Below are positions 36,455 through 48,560 of a DNA stretch of 64,000 nucleotides, in pieces. Location of the stretch: positions 8,251,287 to 8,315,286 of the forward strand of contig JAKCOZ010000015.1 of the NCBI GenBank assembly GCA_022605955.1, given 5' to 3'. The translations under genes and the position numbers were made by a program. The DNA comes from Rallus limicola. Lineage: Eukaryota; Chordata; Aves; Gruiformes; Rallidae. The notes below the pieces were generated by a model that worked only from the letters and a program-made list of their open reading frames with translations, was not told the DNA's origin and did not search any database. Every line of letters starts with the position of its first letter. Position 1 is the first letter of the stretch.

Positions 36455-38302
36455 GAAAGACTGAGGAACCTGTAAAAGGATGGTTCAGGGTCCCTAAGCA
36501 GAAGTTTCCAGGACTGTTCTTGCTTGGTCTCCAGATGCTGCCCCAGGAGGACACAAGGCTCAGGTCTCTGTCTCCCTGTGGTGGCTCTGTAGCTGTGTCA
36601 GGGTTTCTCTGTGTTAGAGCTGCCCCATGGGTGGTCAGTATCTGTCCTGAAGGAGCTTCAAACACCCAAGTACAACAAGCAGAATGTCATCTGCCACTGT
36701 GTTCTTTTTTCCTACTTCTTCTGTAGTCTTTTGAAAAGAAAAAGGCTAGGAAATGTTATATAAAAGACTCATTTAAGAGTCTTAAGGCAAATCTTACTTG
36801 ATTTGGTGAAAGCTGGTTTGATCAACCAGCTTTGTGTCCTACCTCTATGAAGGTCCAGATCAGAGAGGAGGGAGAGATTTTTCTTTTAATCGTCTGGTTA
36901 CATCCTCCCCTTCCCCAGGCCAAGAAAGTCCTCTGAAATCTGTACTTCATGGGAGAACTGGAGGAGAAACCAGATGTTTTCCCTGCCCTCCCCTAAGGCC
37001 AGCAAACCTTCAGCGTGAAGGGACTGTGAGCTACCCAACACAGCAGCAAAACTCTTCCTCCACCCTGACAACTGCACACTTGGGACTCTGGGCTGCACAG
37101 CTCCAGATCTGAATAAGGGCATCATGTCTGCATATGTGAAGGGATTTAAACACAATTGTTAGTAGGATCAGATTAGGAGTAATTAAAGTTTAATGGGGAT
37201 GTTTATGCTGAAACATCTACAAGTACAAAGAGGCACAAATCATATCTGCCTCTAATTAATTCTCTTGATAAATCAGTTTCTCAGACTGCACCAAATTACC
37301 TTAATGAAGAAAAATCCTTGTTTATATCAACAACATTTAGCCAAATGTGGAATGTTTATAGCAATAATTCAACAATGTCCTTCAAGGAGCACAAACAACA
37401 ATGATGAATGTTCAGGTTGTGCTGCTCTTTCTGTTCTCTTCCCTCCCATAAATAAATAATATGTTTGGTTTGAAAATAAATGGGGATGTTTTGGGTGAGC
37501 AGTAATATTGCAGAAAGGGAAACGGGGTAAATTATAGCACTAAATTATTTGCTTAGGTAGTTGAAGGTCCCCCCTAGATGTTGTGTACAGATCTCTTCCT
37601 GAAGTTTGGCTTTACTTTAGGGACAGTTTGGTTAATTTGTTACTGAAAAAACAAAGTAAACTTTAGGTAAAGCTGATGGGTCTGAGAACTTCCTCCTCTC
37701 TTCCAGCACCTCTGAAGTGACCTGTTCCCCACTGGATGCACTTGCTGGCACCAGGCACTTCCCATGGGTTTCCTGCACAGGCTCCTCACAGTGAGATGGG
37801 ACCCCATTGCCACAAAGAGCCATGTCAGCCATCAGAACAGTACAGGTAAGGAACAGGGAAGGAGGAGGAAGATCCTTTTCTTAAGAAGATACAGAAAAAA
37901 AATATATATATAGTGTGGAAAGGAGACTTGTCTAACTTCTGTTTTTTTTCAAGGAGAGCCCAGTCCTTCCTGATGGTATAAGGTTGGGGCCACAGGGTTA
38001 ACCCTTACAGACATTTTGTACTGCTTTTCTTCATCTCTCATTTCTTCTTTTTAATTAGAGCAAGGAAGCTACACATGGGTCTGTTCATGATTAGGGCTAA
38101 GCAAGAGTTTCTCAGCAAACTGTTTTCTAATGAATTTTGTGAATTTCCTTGAATTTTTGAAACCACTTTTTCCAATGTAATTATTGGAAATTTCCTTTCT
38201 TTCACCTCTTAATTTGCAAGCACACTTCATAAAGAATTCAGGGTATTTTTCTTTAATTTAAAATCAGATGTGTGGGATTTATGCACACGTTATATCTCTC
38301 TC
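36455..38302. other. Unique DNA, no gene seen
   Basis: No repeat family or gene recognised. 37,140-37,310 is AT-rich with several ATTA words and could be a non-coding conserved fragment. Open frames of up to 97 codons are unremarkable. Confidence 0.4.
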
Positions 38303-38335
38303 TTTTTTTTTTTTTTTTTTTTTTTTTTCTTTTTT
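38303..38335 (+). repeat. Poly-T tract, T26-C-T6
   Basis: A 33-nt T tract with one C at 38,329. On the - strand it is an A-run, but no AATAAA-type signal is seen at the right distance, so it is called as a simple homopolymer rather than a retroposed tail. Confidence 0.95.
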
Positions 38336-41300
38336 AAGTTAGCATCCTGCTGAAAAAGCTTTGGGAGTATTTGCTTGTATGTATGAATTCAGTGTTTTCT
38401 TTCTGCAGAACTTCTCCCAGAATTCACTTCCAGGACAATTCAACAGTTTCTGGAGTATGCCAATATTAAAGGATGTAAGGATGTAACTATATATTACATG
38501 AATTGGCTTAAAAAAATTGAATAGATGTACCAAATAAGTATCTTTCAGCCTTTTTCATCATATCTATTACAATACTCAGAATGAAAATGAAACTCTTCAG
38601 CTCTCCTTCTGTCCTTTTAGTCATATAGCACAGTTGTTCTGGGTTATCTTTGTGCATGTTTCTCCAAAGATGTGAAGAAAAAATATATTGGTCCTGGTCA
38701 ACCTGGTATTTCACAGCAAAAAAAGGTCCATGCATCAGAATCTGTTGTGCTCTTGTTGCAATATTTTATGTTCTAGAAGGAAAAGACAGCGTTGTAAGAG
38801 CAGCACACAGCACCGATTAGAGTTATCTTTTCCCTTTCATTTCTGTTTGCTATCCCTTTCACTTTCCAAAGCAACTCCAATCATTCCCAGGGAAAACAGG
38901 GGACTTTTTTTATTTAATAAATCAAAATTGAATATAAATAACACTTTGCAATTATGAGTGTTTAAATTCCAAATTTTTTAGGCTAATCACTTTCAGAAAC
39001 AAACAAGAGATTGAATTTATATCGCCTGCAGTTGTTATTGGAAAGGTATGCCTAGAGATTGCTAAATGAAGTCAGTCCCAGTGCAATTATGATCACTCAA
39101 GCATGCTTTCAACGTATCGTGCCAAATTAGGTAGATTTGAGCAATTTGACTTCCTGTAACAAATCTCTAGGGCACTTTTGAGAAAGTACAGACTGTTTAC
39201 AAACACTCTCAGGTTTCACGGGGAACTCGGCGCAGCAGCAGCCCGAGCAGCACACAGGCACACACCTGTCAAACTGTGACAGCATGGGCTTCTCATGCCA
39301 CATGTGCTGGAGAAAGACCTCACTCTCTAGGTTTTGTTATCCTTTATTTGCAATTTAAAAACTGAAAGGCCACCAAAGTTTTAATTACCTCGGGCTCAGT
39401 CTTTTGAAAACCAAAATGCTACAATCTGTGAAATGTAAATATTGTCGGCTTTCTGTATTATGGTTTTTTCTTTGAATGATTTTTTTTTTTTTTTGGTGTC
39501 AGGGTTGAATGATTTTTCTCCCTCTAGCACACAAAAAAATAAAGCAGAGATTGTGTATCTGGACTATATAGGATGGAGGTATAATAGTTTAGCTAATGCT
39601 TCTAAAGAGCTGCGTTGCCCTGTTCCTCATCCTATGTAGTTGGTCAGTACTTCTGAAGGCACAAGTTTTAGCAGGTCTCAAGGCCAGCACAGCTATTTTA
39701 AGACATGTATTTCCCACTGAATCATAACATTCAGATACAACTGAATCCTGCAGAACATACCAATACTAATATCATGATCACCAGCTTTGTAGAGTTCTGT
39801 TCTTCCTATGACAGGGATCGAGTTGCTGTAAAGCAGTTAGCCATCAGCACAATTTTTTCCTGTCCAGTGACAATAATGTAATCACAATAATTGCACTTAG
39901 TTAAGAGTAATGACAACAGTTTCTGGTTCAGGACCCTGGGTCAAATTCTGTACCTGTGCCCAAGTAAGTGCTTACTCTGGCAGTGTTTGTGGGCCTGAAG
40001 TCTTCCAGGCACAGGGTCTAGGCAAGTGGCACAGCACTTGCCTGGGTGCTCAGCACCAATATGCTCAGCACCTCAACAGACTGAGTTCTAAAGAGGTGTT
40101 AAAGGGCTGATTCTTCCCCTAAGCATTTTAATTGCAAAAAAAGTAAGTCTTGTTTCTAATCCTGTTGTTCAGCACAGCACCACTGTGCTCCACCAGCGTA
40201 AGCTCATCCTGTCCATCACCAAGTTGCAGTAAAATCCTTTAGGTGATAGTTTTGTATAAATATAGTCAACAGGCACTGCCTTGAAAAGTGCTTCTTTGGC
40301 AAGGAGGGAGGAGGATGATGGGTGGGTGGGTTAAGAGCAGCCAAAGAGAGTGAAATATTTCTAAGCCCTTCCAAACTCATGTGGGTCTGTCATGGGAGCC
40401 GAATCCCGTTATATTTTAGTGCTTGGCAATAGTTGCTTTTCAGCAGTCACTGTAAAAAACAAGCATCAGCCCTGTGTGTATGGTTAAAGACTGGCAGTGG
40501 CACCGCTGTGCAGTGTGCAGCAGCACCCCAAAGCCCCTGTTCGGGCTCGGCTGGCAACTTCTGCAGAGAGGTGAGAGAGTTTCTACTGTTATCTCATCAC
40601 AGGAACTCATTGTTCATCAGTTTGTAACACCTCTCACTTTTATAAATGAGAACCGGTAAATCTCACTGGAATGCCCTGGCAGCTGGGTTTTCCTCGGTGC
40701 TGTTTACTGACTGGTACAGCTGAGTCAGTGGAAAAAATGGGGTCTTCTCATTTCAGTACTTTTCTGGTTTGGCCTTTCTTGGATCAATCTCTTTGCTTTT
40801 GCAGGGAGTTTTTTTGTGCCCTTGGGTTTTGTGCTTTCAGCTACATCTGTCTTTCCCACAGGATAGTCAGCTCCTGTTCTGGGGTCTGCGATTCTGCTGC
40901 TGTCGAGGTGGGTGCTGGGGACAGCTTTTCTCTTCCCAATCCCAGGCAGACAATCGTCTGTTCCTTGAGAAAATGTAAGCTAAATAACATATCTTTGGCC
41001 TCCAATCTGGGGTGCTGCAGTACAGATGTGAGTTATGGCGAGGTGTTGTTGTGGACCCAGGAGACTGAATGTATGGAGCTGAAGAAATGCTTGTAGAAAT
41101 GTGTGTACCCTGGGACAGGATTCATGCCCCCTTTTGCAGTCTGATACTGTGCTTATAGGATTAGAAATATGTCTTTTTTTTTTTTTTTTTAAATAGTTTA
41201 AAGTTTACGCTAATTTATTTAGGGTTTTTTTAACTCTGAAGGTGTAACATAGCCTGCTTCTCCATCTGTAAATCATCTAAAGCATCTTTGCCCTGTGGAA

Positions 41301-41414
41301 ATGGGCATCAGGGTTTTCATCAGGCTATTGCACTCATTAAAAGTTTCTCCTGCCCAAGAAGTGCATGGTCCTGAGCGAGCGGTGCCAGAGGCCTGGTGCA
41401 TCTACATTCATTAA
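38336..41414. other. Unique DNA, no gene seen
   Basis: The 141-codon + strand frame at 40,671-41,096 is cysteine- and phenylalanine-rich without a recognisable fold. T-runs lie at 39,480-39,494 and 41,174-41,190. An 11-mer, TGCTCAGCACC, is repeated at 40,047-40,057 and 40,062-40,072. The 39,000-39,250 part looks CNE-like, being AT-rich and followed by a small CpG-bearing stretch. Confidence 0.4.
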
Positions 41415-41456
41415 AAGCTTTGCAGTGAATTGGCAATAAAGAACAAACTTTATAGA
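41415..41456 (+). repeat. 42-bp direct repeat, copy 1
   Basis: This segment, with the core AATTGGCAATAAAGA, recurs at 41,900-41,941 on the same strand with 38 of 42 positions identical. All four differences are transitions, which fits an old duplication decaying neutrally. Flanks do not align. Each copy includes an AATAAA hexamer, but no downstream cleavage context suggests use. Confidence 0.85.
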
Positions 41457-41899
41457 GTGTGCAAAGGCTTTGCGTTCAGACAGCTGATAAGGCTGGTTTA
41501 ATGGCTGACATTTTGGAGACACAGACCAAAAAGAGCTGCCTTGAGCTGGCTTTGAGGGCGGTGGGGGCAGTTCAAGTATTGCCAAAGCAGTGCATTTCCT
41601 GCTAACTTCATCTGGGAATCCAAACTTCAGGGTAATTGGCCTGAAAGTGGGGGAGAATAGTCAGAGCCAGGTTATTTGTGGGTGTAGCAGCAGCCATATC
41701 TCCCAGCTGCACATCCACTGCTACATTTTAATGTGGGTGCTGGTTGGTGCCAGGTGCAAATGGCAGAGTGGGTTTTCCTCCCACTGCAGAGCTGCAATCC
41801 TGGGGCATGAGCAGCACAGGGACTTGTCCCCGTGCTTGGGGATGGCCTCAGGATCCAAGTCTCGGCTGGCCAGAGTTAAATTTTTGCTCGCTGTAGTTT

Positions 41900-41941
41900 A
41901 AGCTTTGCAGCAAATTGGCAATAAAGAGCAAACTTTACAGA
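41900..41941 (+). repeat. 42-bp direct repeat, copy 2
   Basis: Second copy of the 41,415-41,456 element, offset 485 bp, with four transition differences. Confidence 0.85.
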
Positions 41942-42004
41942 ATTCTTAAATATGAAACCTAAGAGAAAAGGACCATAGAAGAAGGGGTGTGTCAAGGCAA
42001 TGTG

Positions 42005-42042
42005 TCACAGTTCTGTGATAATTCACTGCACTGTGTGCAGTG
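42005..42042. repeat. Two adjacent small inverted repeats
   Basis: TCACAG-TT-CTGTGA (42,005-42,018) is followed five bases later by CACTGCAC-TGT-GTGCAGTG (42,024-42,042). Both are perfect. Together they form two side-by-side potential hairpins within 38 bp. Confidence 0.85.
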
Positions 42043-42359
42043 CCCAAACTCTCCCATTCCTGTTTGAAGTGCAAAAGCTCTTTATTGTTTAGAGCTCTAA
42101 TTTTTCATGTTCATGACCTTCCTTATTATAAAGAAGCAAACATGACCTAGCACATTATGCAAATATATTCATTGTGTAGTGCATAAACTAGAAACACTAA
42201 CACTTTGCAAGATAATCACTGTGGATTGTGTTGGGGCTGTTGTACTGCATATTAAATGTTTGTTCATATCGCTGCTCACTTGCACTGCTTCATCCTGGGA
42301 TGGGAACAACACAGTAAGTTTTCTGTGAGAGCTGGCACGGTATCACCCTTTCTTTTTTC

Positions 42360-42388
42360 TTTTTTTTTTTTTTTTCTTTTCTTTTTTT
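42360..42388 (+). repeat. T-rich homopolymer tract
   Basis: T16 followed by CTTTTCTTTTTTT. Simple low-complexity DNA; the - strand frame reading lysine-rich peptide through it is not a gene. Confidence 0.9.
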
Positions 42389-42639
42389 AATATTTGAGGG
42401 TTTTTATAAGAGCCACCACTCGAAGAGTAGTCCGACTGTCCCCAAGAATGGTCACAACCTATGATACTTTTTCCTACTGGTAGTTCGCAGCTTTGCCCCT
42501 CACATCTTGTATCTCTCTGGGGCTCCAAAGCTTCAGTTCAAGTTTAGCATGCTGTGTATGGTAAATAAGCACTAGCAGATAACATCTAGAGTTATTCCCA
42601 ACTTTGGATATTTTTCCAAGAAACACAAAGGTCAAGTGA

Positions 42640-43260
42640 AGTGAAATTGTTTTTGAAAACAAACAGGCCAATGAAGAAAGGAATTAATTGCAGGTTTAAA
42701 ATAACACGATGACGTCGGAAAATAGCAAACTGGGTTTGTAGCTTGAAATCTTATTTCAAATGATTTATGTTCATCATATTTCTGCTTGTAAACAGAGATT
42801 AGAGAATAAACTTAATAAATCTCCCACTAAGGCATAGAAAAGCACATGTGCATTGCTAATGTTTTAAAGGTTCCCGTTAAAGCTCTAGATTTCCCTAACA
42901 AGCAGACACATTTTTTTTTAATGAAAGACGAGTAGAAAATACTTTCCTGTGAATTAATGAGCTAATTTTTGGATTACACTCACAGCTGTTACTACATGGG
43001 CTGGCTTTGGTCATTATAATATGTTCTGATAGTCCCCCCTTATAACAAGCAAAGCGGTCTCACAAGCTAGGAACAGTTCAAAGCTTTTGATTGCAGGCTG
43101 GTCCTTGAAGCTCCCAGTCACCCGCTTTCTGCGATGCATGCTCTCCATCTGCTAGAGCATCCACATGACAGAAGCTTGCGAGAACGCCTGCTTGAGCAAT
43201 GCTTTCAAGATGTCAGTAATCAGCTAACAGCGGACATTAAGAGCAACTATTACAGCCCTT
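42640..43260. promoter_or_regulatory. CNE-like block, left part, with CRE-like site
   Basis: Unique sequence with a GATGACGTCGG segment at 42,709-42,719, one base from a full CRE (TGACGTCA), and many ATTA/TTTAAA words. At 43,080-43,250 it includes mixed-composition sequence that looks constrained, with scattered CpGs and no repeats. The next 900 bp continue in the same texture. No coding frame spans it. Confidence 0.3.
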
Positions 43261-43426
43261 GCCATCCAGGTTTGGGGATTTCTGTGTTCCTTCAGGAATG
43301 ATCAAACTTAATCTCGGTAATATAGAGCACAGCCTCGCCAAAAGAGATCCAGACTTGTCATGTGTCACACTGTTTTCTCAAGCCAAAAATAAATATTTTT
43401 TATTTTTTTTTTCCCTCCCCCTTCAG

Positions 43427-43487
43427 CTTCTACGTTTCATCTGCTGCAGCATTTGAAATATAACATGCACACCATCGGGCTGCACCG
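43427..43487 (+). other. Exon-like segment bounded by splice signals (candidate)
   Basis: A long pyrimidine tract ending TTTCCCTCCCCCTTCAG (AG at 43,425-43,426) is a strong 3' splice site. GTGAGC begins 62 nt later at 43,488 and is a good 5' splice site. The enclosed 61 nt has one frame open throughout, starting two bases in (19 codons), while the other two hit stops. It sits in a CNE-like, CpG-enriched block. It could be a small coding exon, a non-coding RNA exon or coincidence. I recognise no protein match. Confidence 0.2.
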
Positions 43488-43587
43488 GTGAGCCTAACCT
43501 TGCTGCCTCTGCGCCGGCGAGGCTTTAAATGGGAATCGTCTCCAAGAAAGACCCGAAACACTGACCCGTCGTTACATTAGCTTCACG
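43475..43587. promoter_or_regulatory. Small CpG cluster
   Basis: About ten CpG dinucleotides in roughly 110 bp, including the palindrome CGCCGGCG, within DNA that is otherwise strongly CpG-depleted. Retained CpGs suggest germline hypomethylation or sequence constraint. It is too small for a formal CpG island. Confidence 0.4.
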
Positions 43588-44160
43588 AATGGTCAGAGTT
43601 TGTCTCTCTGTTCCAAACTTTACTTCTATGAGCCCTCAGGTCCCGCTCATGCCTTGTGCATTATACACTTTCCATTAACAGATGCCACATGTTAACAGCT
43701 TTAATAGAACTTATTAGGTTTAATGGGATGGTGGTAGGGAAGTAGCAAGCAGAATGATGGATAGTTGCAATTCATCCATTAAGAAAGCTTACTTTAAAAG
43801 TCTTTGTCGGTGTTTTACCTGTGTTTAAAGCATCTCTAAAGTGATCGATTAGCCAAGAACTTTTAAACAAAATTTAAACCTCAGCGCTGACTTGCAGCCT
43901 AACAGAAAGTATGAAAGATAAATGACTTTTCTAGCGCCCCAGCATTTAAACTAATGTATACGTGTGGAGGGTAATTGCATCGGGCTATAGGCTTTCATTT
44001 ACATGAGAAGGAAGTCAGTGCCCAGTGTGTAATGAAGTTATATGAGAAATCACCATGGTTTGCTGTACTGCACACTAATAAAATTCTCTTTGTTTAAAAT
44101 GGTTTGTTCATGAGGCAGTTGTTTTCACAAACCAATAGTATAAGAAAAAGAAAATACTTT
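43588..44160. promoter_or_regulatory. CNE-like block, right part
   Basis: AT-rich unique DNA with TTAATAGAACTTATTAGGTT, GTGATCGATTAGCC, GGGTAATTGCATCGGGC and similar mixed homeodomain and HMG-like words. It is free of repeats and homopolymers, unlike its neighbours. This is the most enhancer-like texture in the window. Conservation not measured. Confidence 0.35.
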
Positions 44161-47100
44161 ATGATCTGTTTTTTTCCTGTTCCTTCTAAATCCTGTGTAT
44201 GCTTTGAGATACTCCAAGCTTACATGTTCTATAAATAAAACAAAAAGAAAGTGGCTAATAATTTACCTTGCAACCAACTTTGTCCACTGTGAAATTATAG
44301 GGAAAAAGGCTGGTAAAAGACCTTGTTATTGTATCTGAATGTAAAGCACTATACCTTTTTTTTGGACCTGTACAACTGGTTATGAACTTGAACTCTTTAT
44401 TTGTCCTTCAAACTTTTCAAATTACATTTTAAAAAAAAATAAATAAATTTGCCTGGATTCTTTCTGATGTTATTTGGGGTATTGTCAGAGATCTGTTAAT
44501 ATGCAACAGTTCAGCAGCCTGTTGTCCAGTGAACTTGAACAGTCATGAGCTGCTCTCATTACAGGCTGTAACCCAAGAGGCAAAACACGTTCTGGCGCCT
44601 GCTGTAATACCATGCCCCATTGCCAGGAGGCAGTTTCAGTAAGAAGATTATGTCAGAGAGGGTCCACAATCCAAGATCCTTCCTCATCTTTTTTGATTTT
44701 TAGGTAAATGGTTGCTTTGGGTAAAGATGTGTATCCGTGTTTCCACACACTGCATGCTGCTTGCATTCTGCACAAGCAAAACCTGGTCTTAAAGGCAGCA
44801 CCAGTGCAAATTTAGGCAGTGCATGGTTTGGCCACTTAGAGAAAACAGTGCCTTTAGGTAGAGCATAAAAAGCAGAAATGGCCTTAGCTTGCATTTCACT
44901 CATCCAATTTGGTCTCCTAAAATTCTGGGGACGTTCAGAGGCAGAATTTTCAATTGAGTCACATTCCTGGTGTGTGGCCTCTGACACCAAAAGCATCGGT
45001 GCATCAGAGTTTAGGACTAATTCCTCAAATTTCTTCTGGTAAATAACTTTTATCTCTTATTTTTCTGAAAGGTGCAGTTGTTACTCTGGGTAAGAATGAT
45101 TCCATTATTTAAATCACAGAATATGAGTAAGGGTTTATTTATATCCAGGCAGTTCCTTACATGGGAAACAATGCACTGGTGTTTGTTCTAATGCATTATT
45201 AATTTCAGTCTGCTGGATTTCTGTTCTTCCAGAGTATGAACCTATTGTCGAGAAACAGCAGAATTTTGTATACATTTAAATATATACAGATTCCCAAAGT
45301 TTGAAATTATATGATTTGTGCTCTTTGCAATATATTTACCCAGAAAGGTTTGGCTCAGCCAGAGCATCTGGTTCTCAGTGTGTTCTTAGTTTTAAACTCA
45401 GTCCTGGTTTTGACATAAGAAGACCAAGCGATGGAAGGTCACATATTGAGCCTCTGACTCAGCTGGAATGGAGAACCAAGATCTTTCTCCTTGTATGTTT
45501 TTTGCTTGACGTGCTGCAGAGCAGCTCAAGTGCCCATGGAAGAGAGGGTGCTTGTGTAGATGACCCTACATATCAGCTCACTCTGGTAATAAGTCACCAG
45601 CAGCAGCGAGCCCAAATCAGAGCACCAAATCAGTGCTCCAAACCCAGGTGTGTTTTGGGGTGGAAAGTAGCAATAACTTCTCCACTTACAGGTTTTCTGT
45701 TTATAACCCAGATCCAAACCAGTCTCAGCTTGGATGTAGGCATGACATTAATCCCTTTGTATTACAAGAAGTGCAAAGATTCTGGTGGATCCTGGTGGAC
45801 AGAGTGCAGGAGAATATGAAGTGAGTGATGGGGACATGGTGGGATTTGGGACATCCCTATATAGAAAAGACCATATCTTAATGGTTAGAAGAAGCATTGG
45901 GAGATTTTTGTAGAGTGAAATTCTGTATGTGTATCTTTATGGGTATGGTGCAGGGAGAGGGAAGACTTGTCCACAGGTCTGGTCTGTCTGTCTTAGAACC
46001 ATGGGGGTTGTAAGAAATTCTAAGTCCAGGTAATTGAATCCAGTGTAGTAACTGATTTTTTATTTCAGTTTTAAAGGGGAGACCAGCATGCTGGGACAGC
46101 TTTTCAGCTCTATACATGAAATTTCCCTTCACATGACTGTAAATGTACAGATTTAAGTAAGTTTGGGCTCTAAACGTCTATTTCTATGTTTCAGCTAGAA
46201 ATTTGTATAGTAAAATCATACTACTTCCCCAAAGCAAGCCATATTGTTTCTATGCTGTATCTGCAAACAATTAGTCAAAAATTGTACTTATTTGAACTGT
46301 AATTGTCTTAATCTTCCTATGCTAGAAAATTCCTGAACCTTGAGCCAATATTGTGACAGTTAGTTTATAATTTGATAACACAGGCATTCTGTATAACAAC
46401 ATTGCTCTGGAAGTGGAGTGTCCTTTAATCAAGTGCAGGTCTGGAGACAGAAATCATGGGTGCATCAGTCTCATGAGTGATAGGAAGCCATCAACACTGA
46501 TTTGCTCTGTGGAAAGCACATAGTCAATGTAAAGTGGGTTTTTTTTCCTCTATAACTGTCTAGAGTGCCTGTACCAGTGCTCAGAGGAGCTTGCCCTCGC
46601 CCTGACACTTCCTTTCTCCCTTTCTTTCCCTCTCTGAATGGGAGCCCATTTCCATGGTGCCTGATTAAGTAAGGTTTACATTTCCTTCTAGAATTACTAG
46701 AAACCGAGATGGTCCTTTAGGAAATGCACATGTGGATGTGACAGCGATGTGTTAGTTTTTGGTGCAGACCATTAAGTAAATTTGATGTAACTCTAAAATA
46801 AAGCACAATCATTGGACCAATTAGCTGCGTCTCCCCTTTTGTCTTTCCTAAAATGTGTTCTAACCTCCCAGCCACCGAGGAGTTTTAGATACATCCTGCC
46901 TCTTGACTATGGTACTGATGCTGTTCACTTCTCAGATAACAGCTTTGCTCTGCCTAGGGGTGTGAAACTGGGCAAGACTGATGTTCTCCTGCAAAAAATG
47001 GGATCCTTGCATGCCTCAGAGCCTGACCATCTGAGCCAAAAGCTGGCTGCAGCGTGAATGAGGTCCAGCTTTGGCAGTCATTAACAGCTTCGTAACCTGG

Positions 47101-48215
47101 TTGGAATTGTAGGTTTGCTGTTCTTCTTTTAAAACAACACAAAGTATTTTAAATTATTGGGGAGCATTGTCAATGTAAATTCTACCAAGAGCATGTCACC
47201 ATGTGCGGGACTATCCTCTAACAGTCCTCATGGTGTGTTACACCAGACATCTACTGCGAATGGCTTTCCTGAATGTATCAACTGCACAAGGGCTGCAGGA
47301 CCTGTTACGATGATTCTCTGGGTAGAAGAGGAAACCAGGACCTGAAAGAATACAGCATCATTCCACAGGACTCAGCTGTGCCAACACTACTGGCTGAATC
47401 TCAGCTTGTTGTGGAGAACATGGGGTGCTCTGACTGCTGTTTCTCAGCAGCTGCCTGAGCCGGCCATAATGCAGACCACATTTGCACTTTTGCTTTCTTC
47501 CTTTCATTTTGGTGTGAGTTTCTCCACTCTTTTCCCTCCTGGGTGGACACATTCAGCCATTTTTTGCCGAGAGGACTGATGCTGTGGTGCCTGGGAGCTG
47601 GGCCAGATAGGACGGTCATGAGCCAGGGCAGATACATGGCTTTAGGGGCCCCAGCTCATTACTGACCTAGCCAGGGGAAGGTGGCTTCTAGTCCAAGCTG
47701 TGCCTGAAACAGTCTTCAGCTTTGTCAGAAGAGCTCAGACTGTGGCTGAACAAACGAACCTATGTAGTCAGCCAGCAAAGGTCTTTTGTGTGTTGGTGTG
47801 TGACCTGTCCTGATGGGTTTTGGCTGTAAAATGAAACACTTGTGGAGGTGATTTTTGATATTTTTTTTTTTTATCATATATCCTCAGGGTTAAAACAATT
47901 CAGTGAACAGGTGCTAAGAGAAAATAACCACAAATTTAGTGCTAATCATCCTTTCTTGAAGCCTGGTGTCAAATCTGGTACTGCAACCAACATAGCACAC
48001 CAGAAATCCTTAGATGTTGCATATGAACACTGACGGGCCAAACAAGCACCATCAACCCTCAAGTCTGCAGATGCTGGGATGCACACAGCATTTCTGCACA
48101 TCCTGAGCTTGGTTAGCATGGCATGGCATTCCTGGTAATGCAGTCCTGTACTGACACAGAAATTATTCATTTGCTTTTTTACAGACCTGGAAATTCCTGC
48201 TGATGAATTAAGTTT
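44161..48215. other. Unique DNA, no gene seen
   Basis: The longest frame (172 codons, + strand, 45,301-45,819) has no recognisable domain and overlaps other frames of moderate length. It is treated as chance. No repeats of a known family were recognised in these 4 kb. Confidence 0.45.
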
Positions 48216-48247
48216 GGGGATTGCGGGGGCAGAGGGGGTGGGGTGGG
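48216..48247 (+). other. G-quadruplex motif, five G-tracts
   Basis: Five runs of three to five G separated by loops of one to five bases (GGGG, GGGGG, GGGGG, GGGG, GGG). This fits the G3+N1-7 quadruplex rule with one spare tract. Formation is predicted, not shown. Confidence 0.75.
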
Positions 48248-48279
48248 TAGGACATACATCCATAGACATGTTCTCTAAT

Positions 48280-48560
48280 AACTGACAACTAACACGCAGT
48301 ATTTTATCCTAATTCAGAAACTGATATTCTGTAGCTTTCACAGCAGCATCTAAAAAAAATTATTCTCCTCTAAGATCCCTCATAAATTTCTATAGCACAT
48401 TTATGTTCCAAATCTGCATTTAATTTAGGTTTAATAAGACATTTATAGTATAGCATATTCACCAAATACTAAATGATTATTAAAACCTGTGGAGGATTAA
48501 CAGCTTCATAACTCATACTGGAGATACCTACATCAGCTATTAACTTGCTTGTAGATATAC
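48280..48560. promoter_or_regulatory. CNE-like non-coding block
   Basis: AT-rich unique DNA (TTTAATTTAGGTTTAATAAG, CTAAATGATTATTAAAACC and similar) directly after the G-quadruplex motif. No coding frame or repeat. Called on texture only. Confidence 0.25.

Noticed and set aside
40047..40082. REST/NRSF-like element around CTCAGCACC
   Set aside because: Only the left half resembles the consensus; the GGACAG half is missing.
40671..41096. 141-codon cysteine-rich frame on the + strand
   Set aside because: The cysteine spacing fits no known zinc-finger, defensin or EGF pattern, and the frame lacks a signal peptide.
45301..45819. 172-codon open frame on the + strand
   Set aside because: Same reasoning; other frames are also open in part and no family resemblance is seen.
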